Shown in pieces: positions 1 to 9,190 of a stretch of DNA of 64,000 nucleotides. Source of the stretch: Acidobacteriota bacterium (GTDB lineage: Bacteria; Acidobacteriota; Blastocatellia; Pyrinomonadales; Pyrinomonadaceae); the NCBI GenBank assembly GCA_019239425.1, contig JAFAZX010000006.1, forward strand, positions 1 through 64,000, read 5' to 3'. The notes under the pieces are model-generated. The model was given only the letters and a program-made list of their open reading frames with translations. It was not told the origin of the DNA and ran no database searches. How positions within the stretch are numbered: position 1 is the first letter of the stretch; each line of letters starts with the position of its first letter. The position numbers and the translations under genes are program-made.

Positions 1-1155
1 GCCGAGGAAGCGCGCGCGGATGATGCAGCCGCCCTTCCAGATGCGCGCCGTCTCGCCGAGGTTGATGTCCCACTTCCAGTTCTCGGAGCCGGCGCGGATG
101 AGGTTCATGCCCTGCGCGTAAGAGCAAATCTTCGACGCGTAGAGCGCGTCGCGCACGGCCCCGATCATCTCCTGGCGGTCGCCTTCGAACTTGAACCCCG
201 AGGGGCCGCTGAGCTGCTTGCTCGCCCCGACGCGCTCGTCCTTGCGTGCCGAGAGGTTGCGCGAGTCCACGGCCGCGTTGATGGTCGGGATGGGGATGCC
301 GAGGTCGAGCGCGACCGAGCTCGTCCACTTGCCAGTCCCCTTCTGCCCCGCCTTGTCGAGCACGAGGTCGACCAAAGGCTTCCCCGTCTCGGGGTCTTTG
401 ACGCGCAGAATCTGGTAGGTGATCTCGATGAGGAAACTCTCCAGCTCGCCGCGGTTCCACTCCTCGAACACGTCGGCCATCTCGCCGGCCGACATGCCGA
501 GCGCCTTGCGCATGATGTCGTAAGACTCGGCGATGAGCTGCATGTCGCCGTACTCGATGCCGTTGTGCACCATCTTGACGAAGTGCCCGGCGCCGCCCGG
601 CCCGATGTAAGTGACGCACGGCCCGTCGTCCACCTTCGCGGCGATGGCCTCCCAGATGGGGCGAATCTGCTCGTAGGCGTCCTTGTCTCCGCCCGGCATC
701 AGGGAAGGCCCGTAGAGCGCGCCCTTCTCGCCGCCCGAGACGCCGGAGCCGATGAAGTTGAGGCCCTCGGCCTTCAGGGCCTTCTCGCGCCGCTCCGTGT
801 CCATGAAGTAGGAGTTGCCGCCGTCGATGATGATGTCGCCCGGTTCGAGGTAGGGCTTGATCTGGTCGACCGTCCAGTCGACGGGGTCGCCGGCCTTGAC
901 CAGAAGGATGATCTTGCGCGGCCGTTCGAGCGACTTCACGAACTCCTCGGGCGTCTGCGTCCCGACGAACTTGCCCGCGCCGTACTCGCGCATGAAGGTC
1001 TCGACGCGGTTCGGCTCTTCCTTGCTCGGCGGGCGGTTGTAGACGGCCACGGTGTAGCCGTTGCGCTCGATGTTGCGCGCCAGGTTCTCGCCCATCACGG
1101 CGAGGCCGATCATGCCGATGTTCGCGGTCTTGGGTGTCTGTTCAGGTGTCGCCAT
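1..1155 (-). CDS. gnd: 6-phosphogluconate dehydrogenase, decarboxylating (partial)
   Basis: Oxidative pentose-phosphate enzyme converting 6-phosphogluconate and NADP+ to ribulose 5-phosphate, CO2 and NADPH in the cytoplasm. The Rossmann-fold start reads [16 protein letters not shown] (residues 13-28), followed by [12 protein letters not shown] and the substrate/catalytic stretch [17 protein letters not shown]. About 385 codons are present; roughly the last 100 residues lie beyond the left edge. ATG at 1155 has GAGGGAAGAAG directly upstream. It starts 18 bp downstream of tal-pgi on the same strand, so the two probably form one pentose-phosphate operon. Confidence 0.95.
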   Translation of the reverse strand, partial: MATPEQTPKTANIGMIGLAVMGENLARNIERNGYTVAVYNRPPSKEEPNRVETFMREYGAGKFVGTQTPEEFVKSLERPRKIILLVKAGDPVDWTVDQIKPYLEPGDIIIDGGNSYFMDTERREKALKAEGLNFIGSGVSGGEKGALYGPSLMPGGDKDAYEQIRPIWEAIAAKVDDGPCVTYIGPGGAGHFVKMVHNGIEYGDMQLIAESYDIMRKALGMSAGEMADVFEEWNRGELESFLIEITYQILRVKDPETGKPLVDLVLDKAGQKGTGKWTSSVALDLGIPIPTINAAVDSRNLSARKDERVGASKQLSGPSGFKFEGDRQEMIGAVRDALYASKICSYAQGMNLIRAGSENWKWDINLGETARIWKGGCIIRARFLG

Positions 1156-1173
1156 CTTCTTCCCTCTTCAAGT

Positions 1174-4038
1174 TTAAGCGCCGGTGGCGCCCGAGACGGG
1201 AACTGCTTCGCGGATGACTTCGAAGAGCTTGCGCAGGCCCGCCGTCACGTCGGGGCCGATCTCGACGCGGACGGCGCGGCGGCCGCGCGTGGAGAGCGAG
1301 CGGAAGTCGCCGAGCGCTTGCGCCTGCTTCAAGGTAGAGAAGGTGTAGGGCTCGCCCGGGATTGCGACGTCGCGCTTGTCGGCGGACGTGATCTGGATGA
1401 AGACGCCGCTGTCGGGGCCGCCCTTGTGGAGCTGCCCCGTCGAGTGCAGGAAGCGCGGCCCGTAGCCGGTGGTCGTCGCGCAGTGCATCGCGTCGCGCAG
1501 GTGCGTGCGAATCTGCTGGACGATGCCCTCCACGTCGTCCGACTCTTCGAAGTAGTCGAGCAGGGCGATGTAGTCGCCGGGCTTCACGCGCCCCAGGTGC
1601 GCCTTGAAGAGGCCGGGCACGCCTTCGGGGGCGAGCGCCGCGCGCGTGGCCTCGTCGCCGTAGACGGTCAGGCCCTCGCCGGAGGCTAAGACGGGCTGCT
1701 CCGGCAGCGCGCCGTTCTGCCTGAAGGCTTCGAGCAGCTCCTTCGTCGCGTCCTTCGACTCCTGCACGTTCGGCTGGTCGAAGGGGTTGATGCCGAGCCG
1801 CCAGCCCGCCACGGCCGTCGCGATCTCCCACAGGAAGAACTCTTCGCCGAGGTCGTACGTGTCCGTCAGCGTGCGGTAGACGACCGGGTGTCCCGCCGCC
1901 TCCAGAGCTTTCAGCTTGGACTCCGTCCCGCTGTCGAGCTTGCCGACGGCGATGGAGACGAAGAGGCGGTCGTCGCCGTAGACCGAAGGCGCGCCCAGCG
2001 GCTCGCCCGCGACGGGCACGACGCCCTTCCCCTCCTTGCCCGTCGATTCGGCGATGAGCTGTTCGACCCAGAGGCCGAACGACTCGACCTTCGGGTCGGC
2101 GACGATGGTCAGCTTGTCGCGGCCGGCCTTGGCGCACTCGCCGATGATGGCGCCCAGGCGCGCGCCCGGGTTCTCGCCCGCGGGGACGACCTGCGAGCAG
2201 GCGTGGATGACGCGCTCGGCGCGGTCGAGCAGTTTGCGGATGTCAACGCCCATCAGGGCCGCCGGCACCATCCCGAAGTAGGAGAGCGCCGAGTAGCGCC
2301 CGCCGATGTCGGAAGGGTTGAGGAAGATGCGCTTGAACTTGTCGCGCTGGGCGTCCTGCTCCATCTTCGTGCCGGGGTCTGTGATGGCGAGGAAGTTCTC
2401 GCCCGGGTTCTCCTTCTGCTGCCCGACCTGGTCGTACCAGTAGCGGTAGAACGTCAGGGGCTCGGTCGTCGTCCCCGACTTCGAGGAGACGATGAAGAGC
2501 GTCTTCGCCGGGTCGACCTTCTCGCGGAACTCGGCGACCGTGTCCGGGTCGGTCGAATCCAGCACGAGCAGCTCGGGGTAGCCCTCCTGCCTGCCAAAAG
2601 TCCTCCGCAGGACTTCGGGCGCGAGCGAGGAGCCGCCCATGCCGTTCAGGACGACGTGCGTGTAGCCCTTCTCCTTCAACCTGTCCGCGAAGGCGACGAG
2701 CTCGTCTTCCACTCCGATCATCTGGTCGGCGACGTTGAGCCAGCCGAGCGAGTTCTTGATGATCTTCTGGTGCTCTTCTTCCGATTTCCAAAGTGCAGCG
2801 TCTTTACGCCAGACGCGGCGCATCACGTCGCCCTTTTCGGCTTCCCTGATGGCCGCACTCACCGCGTCAGCGTATTTTCCCAACGACGCGCTCATCCTCT
2901 CGTTGATGCCGGATAGAAGGGCGTCGCGCTTGGCCTCGATGGACTCGGAGAGCGTGTCGAAGGAGGTGACGAAGGCGCTCAAGCCGTCGCGCTGGAGCTT
3001 CTCCGTCACCTCCTTCAAGTCGATGCCGACCTCGGCCAGCTGGCCGACGAGGGCGCGGCACTCGTCGAGGCCCTCTTCTAAGGTCACCTCGACGCGGCCG
3101 TGGTCGCGGATGGCCGTGTAGGTCGCGGGCGGGACGGTGTTGACCGTCTCGGGGCCGATGAGGTTGTCGACGTAGAGCACGTCCGAGTAGGCCGGGTTCT
3201 TCGTCCCCGTCGAGGCCCACAGGCACCGCTGCACCTGCGCGCCCTTCGCCTTCAGCTCGGCGAAGCGCGGGCCGTGGAAAATCTCCTTATACTTCTCGTA
3301 GGCGAGCTTCGCGTTGGCGATGGCGGCCTTGCCGCGCAAAGCTTCGAGCCGCTGCTTCTCTTCGGGCGAGGAGGCGTGGCGCGCCTTGTATTCGAGGTCG
3401 GCGTCAATCGCCGTGTCCACGCGCGAGACGAAGAAGCTCGCGACCGAGGCGATGCCGTCCACGTTCTTCCCCTCGGCCGCGCGCCGCTCAAGGCCTTTAA
3501 TGAAAGCCTCGGCGACCTGCACGTAGTTCTCGATGGAGAAGATCATGGTGATGTTGATGTTGATGCCGCGGTAGATCGACTCCTCGATGGCCGGCAGGCC
3601 CTCCTGCGCCGCGGGAATCTTGATCATCACGTTCTTGCGGCCGACGCGCTCGAAGAGGCGCGCGGCCTCGTCAATCGTCCCCTGCGTGTCGTAGGCGAGC
3701 TTGGGGTTGACTTCGAGGCTGATGTAGCCGTCGAGCCCGTTCGTCTTGTCGTAGACGGGCTTCAGCACGTCGGCGCCGTTGCCGATGTCTTCGACGATGA
3801 GGTCTTCTAAAATCTCGCTCACGCTCTTGCCCGACTGGACGAGCTTGCCCAGTTGCTCGTCGTAGTCGGTCGAGCCGGTGATGGCCTTCTCGAAGATGGT
3901 CGGGTTGGAGGTGACGCCGCGCAAATCGTCCTCCTCGACCTTCTTCTTCAGGTCGCCGGTCGTGAGCATGGCGCGGCGGATGTTGTCGTACCAGATGGAC
4001 TGGCCGAGCTTCATGATTTCGACGAGTCGGTTAGTCAT
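1174..4038 (-). CDS. tal-pgi: Bifunctional transaldolase / glucose-6-phosphate isomerase
   Basis: A fusion of 954 residues. The N-terminal part (about 1-370) is transaldolase: it carries the TSNPTIFEKAI signature near residue 43 and VMIKIPAAQEG with the Schiff-base lysine at about 140. The C-terminal part is phosphoglucose isomerase, with NGMGGSSLAPEV near residue 466 and VSSKSGTTTEPL near 520. Both link the pentose-phosphate pathway and glycolysis, which fits the gnd gene 18 bp downstream. An in-frame TTG lies at 4053, but the ATG at 4038 has AGGAGA at good spacing, so 4038 is chosen. Fused Tal-Pgi proteins are known in several phyla. Confidence 0.94.
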   Translation of the reverse strand: MTNRLVEIMKLGQSIWYDNIRRAMLTTGDLKKKVEEDDLRGVTSNPTIFEKAITGSTDYDEQLGKLVQSGKSVSEILEDLIVEDIGNGADVLKPVYDKTNGLDGYISLEVNPKLAYDTQGTIDEAARLFERVGRKNVMIKIPAAQEGLPAIEESIYRGININITMIFSIENYVQVAEAFIKGLERRAAEGKNVDGIASVASFFVSRVDTAIDADLEYKARHASSPEEKQRLEALRGKAAIANAKLAYEKYKEIFHGPRFAELKAKGAQVQRCLWASTGTKNPAYSDVLYVDNLIGPETVNTVPPATYTAIRDHGRVEVTLEEGLDECRALVGQLAEVGIDLKEVTEKLQRDGLSAFVTSFDTLSESIEAKRDALLSGINERMSASLGKYADAVSAAIREAEKGDVMRRVWRKDAALWKSEEEHQKIIKNSLGWLNVADQMIGVEDELVAFADRLKEKGYTHVVLNGMGGSSLAPEVLRRTFGRQEGYPELLVLDSTDPDTVAEFREKVDPAKTLFIVSSKSGTTTEPLTFYRYWYDQVGQQKENPGENFLAITDPGTKMEQDAQRDKFKRIFLNPSDIGGRYSALSYFGMVPAALMGVDIRKLLDRAERVIHACSQVVPAGENPGARLGAIIGECAKAGRDKLTIVADPKVESFGLWVEQLIAESTGKEGKGVVPVAGEPLGAPSVYGDDRLFVSIAVGKLDSGTESKLKALEAAGHPVVYRTLTDTYDLGEEFFLWEIATAVAGWRLGINPFDQPNVQESKDATKELLEAFRQNGALPEQPVLASGEGLTVYGDEATRAALAPEGVPGLFKAHLGRVKPGDYIALLDYFEESDDVEGIVQQIRTHLRDAMHCATTTGYGPRFLHSTGQLHKGGPDSGVFIQITSADKRDVAIPGEPYTFSTLKQAQALGDFRSLSTRGRRAVRVEIGPDVTAGLRKLFEVIREAVPVSGATGA

Positions 4039-4265
4039 ATACGCTCTCCTCAAGCGGGGTGCACAAACGGGCGGACGGTCTCAAAGATACTTGCTGCGGC
4101 GGAGGCGAGGGGCCACACTTCGGCTGTCGCCGGGCCGGGCCGGCGGCCCGGTTGTACCCCCTTCGAACGACGCTGTTACGAATTGCCGGGGATACTATCA
4201 CATACTTCAGACGCCGCCAACAGACAGCCCGGAGAGCGCGGCCCGAAACGTCCGCCCGCAAAAGC

Positions 4266-4301
4266 AGGGGCCGGCCGTCGTGGCAGACGGCCGGCCCCTG
4301 T
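4266..4301 (-). terminator. Intrinsic terminator after the Cys-rich gene
   Basis: Perfect 15-bp GC-rich stem (4266-4280 with 4287-4301) and a 6-nt loop. On the minus strand it lies just past the stop at 4322 and is followed by a short T-rich run (TGCTTTTGC). The rest of 4039-4321 shows no gene. Confidence 0.75.
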
Positions 4302-4321
4302 CGCCCCGCGCGGGTCGTCCT

Positions 4322-4816
4322 CTAACCGCAGCCCAACTTACAACTGTTGAAATCCTCGCCGCAGGTCTCGCCGTCGTTCTGCCGGCAATCCCTCATCTGG
4401 TCGTAGCAGGCGTCATCACAAGGCGTCCTGCCCTTCCCCGTGGCGGTCTGCCCGGACTGGTCGGTCACCGCACAGACTCCGCTGTAGTCTGTGAAGCCGT
4501 CCAGGCAGTTGTCGTAGGTTGACCAGCCCCCGTCCCGGCAGTTGGCGTAGGCGCTCTCACAGTTGTAAACGCAGTTGATGGGGGGGCTGGGGTTGTTGTT
4601 GCAGTTCTGGACGCAGGCGTCACGTGTGGCGCGACAGTTCGCCTGCGTGGTGGCATTGTTGGAATCACACTGGATGCAGGTCGTGCCCGAGTCCGCCTGC
4701 GCCCTCATACCGTCCCAGAAGTAGGCGATTGCCGCGCACATGACCGCCAGCGCGCACAGCCGCCCTATTAGCCTCAACCACAGGATTCGTTGTGCCAAGT
4801 CGATGCTCCTTTCCAT
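4322..4816 (-). CDS. Cysteine-rich exported hypothetical protein
   Basis: Family not recognised. The 164-residue product begins with a hydrophobic export segment (LIGRLCALAVMCAAIAYF) ending near AQA. The mature part holds 16 cysteines in about 120 residues, many as C-x2-C or C-x3-C pairs, plus many Asn, Asp and Thr and almost no hydrophobic core. That suggests an extracytoplasmic protein held by up to eight disulfides or binding metal. The ATG at 4816 lacks a clear ribosome site; a TTG at 4798 has AAAGGAG about 7 nt upstream and may be the true start. It lies 33 bp downstream of a thioredoxin-like gene, so the pair may be functionally linked. Confidence 0.6.
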   Translation of the reverse strand: MERSIDLAQRILWLRLIGRLCALAVMCAAIAYFWDGMRAQADSGTTCIQCDSNNATTQANCRATRDACVQNCNNNPSPPINCVYNCESAYANCRDGGWSTYDNCLDGFTDYSGVCAVTDQSGQTATGKGRTPCDDACYDQMRDCRQNDGETCGEDFNSCKLGCG

Positions 4817-4849
4817 GTTCGTTCTGTGCGGCCCGCCCCCGGGCCGCGC

Positions 4850-5368
4850 TCACCTCAAACGCTGTAAGACCTCGGCCTCCTTCTCGCCCGACAGCCTCCC
4901 CTGCCAGGAAGCCTCGACGAGGCCCTCTCTGTTCGCCACGATGAGAGTGGGGGTGCCGCTGACCCCCAGAGGGGCAAATTGCGCCTGCCTCACGTCGTCA
5001 ACGCTCACGCCGAGCCTGTTCAAATACTCCTGCCCCTGCGCGACCGCCTGCGGGAAGACCGCGACGAGTCGCAGGTTCGGGTTCTTCGCGCGCTCCTGCG
5101 CGAGGCGCTGGTAGAAGGGCGCGCTGTCGGTGCAGAAGTGACAGCCCGTCGAAAGGGCCATCACCAGCGTCCGCTCGCCCGCGCCCCATTCGACGCCCGG
5201 GACAGGGAGTTTCACCCCGGCCCTGACCTCGGAGGGGCCCCCCTTCGGCGCCGTGTCGGCGGGGGGCCGCCGCCGGTGGTTTCCGATCAGGACGGCCACG
5301 AGAAGGATGGCCGCGATGACGGTCGCCACGTTGGCGGCCGCCTCAAGCCTTCTAAAGAGTGTGCTCAT
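4850..5368 (-). CDS. Membrane-anchored thioredoxin-like protein
   Basis: 172 residues. An N-terminal membrane segment (about residues 10-30, AANVATVIAAILLVAVLIG) is followed by a thioredoxin-fold domain. The redox motif is CHFC in STGCHFCTDSAPFYQRL, and the cis-proline region is VSGTPTLIV. This is the TlpA/DsbA-like arrangement for thiol-disulfide exchange outside the cytoplasm. ATG at 5368 has AAGGAG 5 nt upstream; the open frame extends to 5485 without a better site. It is directly upstream of the 16-cysteine exported protein, a plausible substrate (inference). Confidence 0.8.
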   Translation of the reverse strand: MSTLFRRLEAAANVATVIAAILLVAVLIGNHRRRPPADTAPKGGPSEVRAGVKLPVPGVEWGAGERTLVMALSTGCHFCTDSAPFYQRLAQERAKNPNLRLVAVFPQAVAQGQEYLNRLGVSVDDVRQAQFAPLGVSGTPTLIVANREGLVEASWQGRLSGEKEAEVLQRLR

Positions 5369-5486
5369 TGGCGCTCCTTCGGCGCGAGGGCAAAGTGGGG
5401 GGAAATTCAGGGGAAGTAGCAGGGGAAGTAAAGGCCGGGGCGGGTGAGTTGGCCTGAATCTATCACGGCCGGGCGGGGGCGTCAAA

Positions 5487-5529
5487 GATTCGGCCCGCCC
5501 GCGCAGTTCGAGCGCGGGCGGGCCGAATC
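5487..5529 (-). terminator. Strong hairpin after the LolA-like gene
   Basis: Perfect 18-bp stem (5487-5504 with 5512-5529) with a 7-nt loop. It lies 22 bp past the stop codon at 5552 on the minus strand and is followed by TTTGA. Probably an intrinsic terminator separating this gene from the thioredoxin-like gene. Confidence 0.7.
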
Positions 5530-5551
5530 TCGTCCGGGGTTATGCCCCGGC

Positions 5552-6421
5552 TTACTGCTGAGCGGAGGCCGACTCGGCGTTGAAGACGGAGTCTTCGGTC
5601 TTGACGCCGTAGGTGACGGTGAGCACCTGCGACTCCTCGACCTGCCGGTCGCCCGCGAAGAGGACGGAGCGGTAGGGGACGAGCGTGCCCTGCACGACGC
5701 GGTAGTCGTGGAACGTGCGGCGGTACTTGGTGCCCGCCTCCTCGTATTCGAGCCAGAGGACGCGCCCGGTCTTCGCGCTGATGAAGAAGCGCGTCGCGCG
5801 CCCCTCCTTGTCCGAGAGGTCGAGCAGCCAGAGGTCGAGGCCCTTCTGCGCCTCCTTGCCCGCGAACTTCGGGGTCGCGCCGCTCTCCTTGTAGCGCAGC
5901 AGGGCTTCGAGTCCGTGGACGCGGTCGGTCATCAGGCTCGTCACGTCCTCCTGCCTCGGCGTGAAGGGCGTCCCGCGCAGGATGCCGGTCACGCGCCCGT
6001 CGCTCAGGACGAGCGTGTAGTCGAGCGTCGAGAGGTGCTGGTCGAAACGTATCTTGTCCTTCTCGTAGGTCTCGCCGCGCTTGAAGGTGCGCTCGTAGGA
6101 AATCTCCTCGGGGCGGCCGTCGGTGCCGGTGCGCGTGATGCGCCCGCGCTCGACGCCCGTCCGGCGGATCTGCGCGAGTGCGGCGCGCGAGCCGTAGACG
6201 AGGACGACCGTCTCGGCGACCTGCTCGGCCGTCGGGTTGTTCCGGTCGGCCTTGACCGGCTTCGGCGCCTCCTCCTTCTTCGGCTTCTCCTCTTTAGGCT
6301 TCTCCTCGGCCTTCTTCCCCTGCGCCGCGGCGGGGGCGGCCGCGAGCGGCACGGCCGCGGCGGCCAGCAGCCCCGCGAGCGCGCACACCAGTAAGCGTCG
6401 TAACACTGAGTTGATCTCCAT
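5552..6421 (-). CDS. LolA-like secreted protein of unknown function
   Basis: 289 residues. A classical signal peptide ends near AAAPAAAQG and is followed by a charged Lys/Glu/Pro linker (about residues 31-55). The body has short beta-strand-like segments (YTLVLSDGRVTGILRG, DLWLLDLSDKEGRATRFFI, TGRVLWLEYEEAG) resembling the LolA/LppX half-barrel fold seen in outer-membrane lipoprotein-sorting relatives. Lipid carriage in the periplasm is an inference from fold only. The start is uncertain: ATG at 6421 has CAGGA almost touching it, while a GTG at 6406 has GGAG about 9 nt upstream. Confidence 0.6.
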   Translation of the reverse strand: MEINSVLRRLLVCALAGLLAAAAVPLAAAPAAAQGKKAEEKPKEEKPKKEEAPKPVKADRNNPTAEQVAETVVLVYGSRAALAQIRRTGVERGRITRTGTDGRPEEISYERTFKRGETYEKDKIRFDQHLSTLDYTLVLSDGRVTGILRGTPFTPRQEDVTSLMTDRVHGLEALLRYKESGATPKFAGKEAQKGLDLWLLDLSDKEGRATRFFISAKTGRVLWLEYEEAGTKYRRTFHDYRVVQGTLVPYRSVLFAGDRQVEESQVLTVTYGVKTEDSVFNAESASAQQ

Positions 6422-6593
6422 TCCTGAGTTGATGGCCCGGCGGCCCGGGCGCCGCGCCTGAGGAGAGCTTCGGCGGCCGAACTTCGGCGGATTGTAACAC
6501 ATCCGCGACACCCAGGCCCCAGCGGGCCGGGCGCCGCCTTTCAGTCCAAAACAATTGATGCCAATGGCCTTGCGGCGGATGCCCGCCCGCGCT

Positions 6594-6623
6594 TTGACAA
6601 CCCCGCTTGTCGGCCGGTAAAGT
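6594..6623 (+). promoter_or_regulatory. Candidate sigma70 promoter for the ATP-grasp gene
   Basis: TTGACA at 6594-6599 and TAAAGT at 6618-6623, spaced 18 bp, in the divergent gap 6422-6760. It would give a leader of about 130 nt before the GTG at 6761. The only other structure in the gap is the heptamer repeat at 6651-6743. Confidence 0.5.
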
Positions 6624-6650
6624 CCTGTGTTTTTATAGATGCAAGGAAAA

Positions 6651-6743
6651 GCAGGAGTCATAAATCAGGAGTCGCCATAAGCGTGTGCGGCCGTCGCCGC
6701 TCCCTACTGACTACTGACGACAGGCTACTGACTACTGACTTTG
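6651..6743. repeat. Heptamer-array repeat, CTACTGA/AGGAGTC type
   Basis: The left part has units like AGGAGTC separated by 7 nt. The right part has two pairs of CTACTGA. The arms are roughly inverted relative to each other but more degenerate than other palindromes in the window. It falls in the leader of the ATP-grasp gene. Confidence 0.6.
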
Positions 6744-6760
6744 GCGAAAGGACAGGAACC

Positions 6761-8077
6761 GTGAAAAAAGTAGGACTGCTGGTCGGCCGCGAGCGGACGT
6801 TCCCCGTCTCGCTCATCGAGAGCATCAACGAGCGGGGCGGCGGCGAGGTCGTCGCCGAGTTCGTCAAGATTGGCGGCGTGCGCCACGACGCGGGCGTCGG
6901 CTACGACCTCATCATCGACCGCATCTCGCACGAGGTGCCCTTCTACCGCGCCTTCCTCAAGCGCGCGGCGCTCGAAGGCTGCGTCGTCATCAACAACCCG
7001 TTCTGGTGGTCGTCCGACGACAAGTTCTTCAACTTCTCACTGGGCACGAAGCTCGGCGTCGCCATCCCGAAGACCGTCCTGCTCCCGCAGAAGAACTACA
7101 TCGAGGGCATCACGGGCGAGAGCTTGCGCAACCTCGAATTCCCGCTCGACTGGCAGGCCATCGCCGACTACGTCGGCTTCCCCGCCATCATCAAGCCCTT
7201 CGACGGCGGCGGCTGGAAGAACGTCTCCCGCGTCAACACCCTCGAAGAGCTCTGGGAGGTCTACGACACGACCGACACGCTCTGCATGACCTTGCAGGAG
7301 ATGATCGACTGGGATCAGTTCGTCCGCTGCTACTGCATCGGCCAGCAGGACGTGATGATCATGCCCTACGACCCGCGCAAGGGCTACCTTTCGGGCGAGC
7401 AGTACGTGCAAGACCCGACCTACCTGACGACCGAGACGGCCGCGCGCGTCGCGCAGGACGTGCTGACTTTGAACCGCGCGCTCGGCTACGACATCAACAC
7501 CGTCGAGTTCGCCATCAAGGACGGCATCCCCTACGCCATCGACTTCATGAACCCCGCGCCGGACGCCGAGCTGGCCTCGGTCGGCGAGTTCTACCACAAC
7601 TGGCTGACGAAGGCCGTGACCGACCTCGTCTTCCGCCGCCTCGCCGAGCCGCGCCCCGCGCAGACGTACCGCTGGGACGCGCTGCTCAACCCGTCGCCCG
7701 CGCAGTCCGGCGCGGGCCAGACGCTCACCGCGGCGGCCGCGGCCGCGCAGTCGGCCGCGGACAACGTCATCCCGCAGTCCGTCCGCGACCTCCCTTCGAA
7801 CGTCGTGGGCACGGTCACGGACTTTCTCGGGCAGGCGACGGGCGTCGTCTCCGGCCTGGTGAACGCCGTCTCCGAGGCGGCCACTTCGGGCACGCAGGCT
7901 GGCGGACAGAGCGAGCCCGCGGTGCAGTACGCTCCGGAGTCTCCGAAGGCCGCCACGAAGCGCCCGCGCGCCGCCGCCCCTTCCGGCTCGAAGAAGGGGG
8001 CGACGAAGAGCGCGCCCAAGCGCGCCGCGACGAAGGGCTCGAAGAAATCGGCGGACGAGGGCTCGAGCGAAGCTTAG
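6761..8077 (+). CDS. RimK/glutathione-synthase-like ATP-grasp ligase with basic tail
   Basis: 438 residues. The pre-ATP-grasp domain (1-130) and ATP-grasp core carry FPAIIKPFDGGGWKNV (lysine and glycine loop near 146-161), TLQEMI and a Mg-binding end VEFAIKDGIPYAIDFMNP near 260. Such enzymes join a carboxylate to an amine through an acyl phosphate; the substrate is unknown. Residues beyond about 310 leave the domain: an Ala-rich stretch is followed by a Lys/Ala/Ser/Pro-rich C-terminus like histone H1 tails. The GTG at 6761 is preceded by AAAGGACAGGAACC. It converges on the hydrolase gene with a perfect terminator between. Confidence 0.75.
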   Translation: MKKVGLLVGRERTFPVSLIESINERGGGEVVAEFVKIGGVRHDAGVGYDLIIDRISHEVPFYRAFLKRAALEGCVVINNPFWWSSDDKFFNFSLGTKLGVAIPKTVLLPQKNYIEGITGESLRNLEFPLDWQAIADYVGFPAIIKPFDGGGWKNVSRVNTLEELWEVYDTTDTLCMTLQEMIDWDQFVRCYCIGQQDVMIMPYDPRKGYLSGEQYVQDPTYLTTETAARVAQDVLTLNRALGYDINTVEFAIKDGIPYAIDFMNPAPDAELASVGEFYHNWLTKAVTDLVFRRLAEPRPAQTYRWDALLNPSPAQSGAGQTLTAAAAAAQSAADNVIPQSVRDLPSNVVGTVTDFLGQATGVVSGLVNAVSEAATSGTQAGGQSEPAVQYAPESPKAATKRPRAAAPSGSKKGATKSAPKRAATKGSKKSADEGSSEA

Positions 8078-8101
8078 GCCGAAGGCTTTACTAAGCTAAC
8101 A

Positions 8102-8147
8102 AAAAGGGAAAGGGGGCGACCCGCGCGGGTCGCCCCCTTTCCCTTTT
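8102..8147. terminator. Bidirectional intrinsic terminator
   Basis: Perfect 46-nt palindrome, AAAAGGG outside and a GC-rich centre, ending in TTTT. It sits between the convergent ATP-grasp gene (stop 8077) and hydrolase gene (stop 8162), so it can serve both strands. Confidence 0.9.
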
Positions 8148-8161
8148 AGCCGAAAAACTCT

Positions 8162-9190
8162 TCAGCGCCCGAGCCCCTTCGACCGGAGCCACTCGTCCAT
8201 GAGCTTCCAGCCCTCGTGGTTGCGGTAGTGCGTGTTGAAGTCGTGCCCGACGCCGGGGAGCGCCTGCACGTTCACGCTCGAAGCGCTCGTGAAGAAGGCC
8301 GCCTCGCCGTCGGCCAGCGAGCCGGGAAAGAGGCCGTCGAACTCGCCCAACTGCACGAGCACAGGCCCCGTCACCTGCCCCACGCGCAGCGCCGCCTGGT
8401 CGAAGGTGAACGAGGGGAGGATGCCCGTCGTGAGCTGCCCGCGCGCGAGGACGTCCGCGAGGTTGTCGCGGTCGTACTGGATGACTTCCGCGTCGGCCCC
8501 CGGCGCGTAGTAGAACATCAAGGGGCGCAGTTCACTCGGAACGGCGAAATACTCGAACTGACTCAGGAAGTCGATGAGTTCCTGCGGCACCGGCAAAGTG
8601 TGCGGGACGTGGCCCATGCCGGTCGTGATGACGGCGTCGGCGTCGTGGTAAGTCCCCTGCGCGTAGACGGCGTTGATGCTGCCGAGCGAGTGGCCGACCG
8701 TCACGACCTTCTCGAAGGCGTAGCCGACGGCGTTCTGCCCCGAGCGGAGCTGCGTGATGACCTGATGAATCCCCGCGGCGGTCTGGTCGAGCGTCACCGC
8801 GTCGCCGTCCTCCGGCTTCGTGCTCTCGCCCGTGCCGAGCTGGTCGATGGCGAGCACGGCGTACTTGCGGTCGGCCATGTATCGCGCGAAGGAGTACTCG
8901 TGGCCGTTGATGGTGGGCACGTCCCAGTACTTGTGGTTGTAGTTGGCGCCGTGGACGGCGAGCAGCAGCGTGCGGTTGCGGAAGCTGCCCTTGTAGTAGA
9001 GGTAGCCGACGATGCTCGCGTCGCCGCCGCCGGCGAGCGTCACGGGAAAGGTCACGCGCTCGACCTTGATGTCGTTGGCCTGCTCCTGCGCGCTGGCGAC
9101 GGCGGCGAAGGAGAAGAGTAAGAGGGCGAAGGCGAGGAGTCTGAACGCGGCGTGGTTGACGAGGCCTTTATGATTGCGTTGGGTGCTCAT
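8162..9190 (-). CDS. Secreted alpha/beta-hydrolase
   Basis: 342 residues with a signal peptide (LLAFALLLFSFAAVASAQ). The alpha/beta-hydrolase landmarks are all present: oxyanion motif LLAVHGANYNH, nucleophile elbow VGHSLGS (serine), acid in LGEFDGLFPG and histidine in LPGVGHDFNTH. The fold and triad imply ester or amide hydrolysis outside the cytoplasm; the substrate is not predictable. ATG at 9190 has AAAGG about 8 nt upstream. The gene probably forms a single transcription unit. Confidence 0.82.
   Translation of the reverse strand: MSTQRNHKGLVNHAAFRLLAFALLLFSFAAVASAQEQANDIKVERVTFPVTLAGGGDASIVGYLYYKGSFRNRTLLLAVHGANYNHKYWDVPTINGHEYSFARYMADRKYAVLAIDQLGTGESTKPEDGDAVTLDQTAAGIHQVITQLRSGQNAVGYAFEKVVTVGHSLGSINAVYAQGTYHDADAVITTGMGHVPHTLPVPQELIDFLSQFEYFAVPSELRPLMFYYAPGADAEVIQYDRDNLADVLARGQLTTGILPSFTFDQAALRVGQVTGPVLVQLGEFDGLFPGSLADGEAAFFTSASSVNVQALPGVGHDFNTHYRNHEGWKLMDEWLRSKGLGR

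Noticed and set aside
565..1689. Long plus-strand open frames opposite gnd and tal-pgi
   Set aside because: They are antisense frames created by high GC, with Arg/Ala/Leu-rich translations and no domain; the minus-strand proteins are clearly recognised. The same holds for the long antisense frames over recA, trpE, rseP and the S55 gene.
4039..4053. TTG start for tal-pgi at 4053
   Set aside because: The TTG lies within the ribosome site (TTGAGGAGA) of the ATG at 4038.
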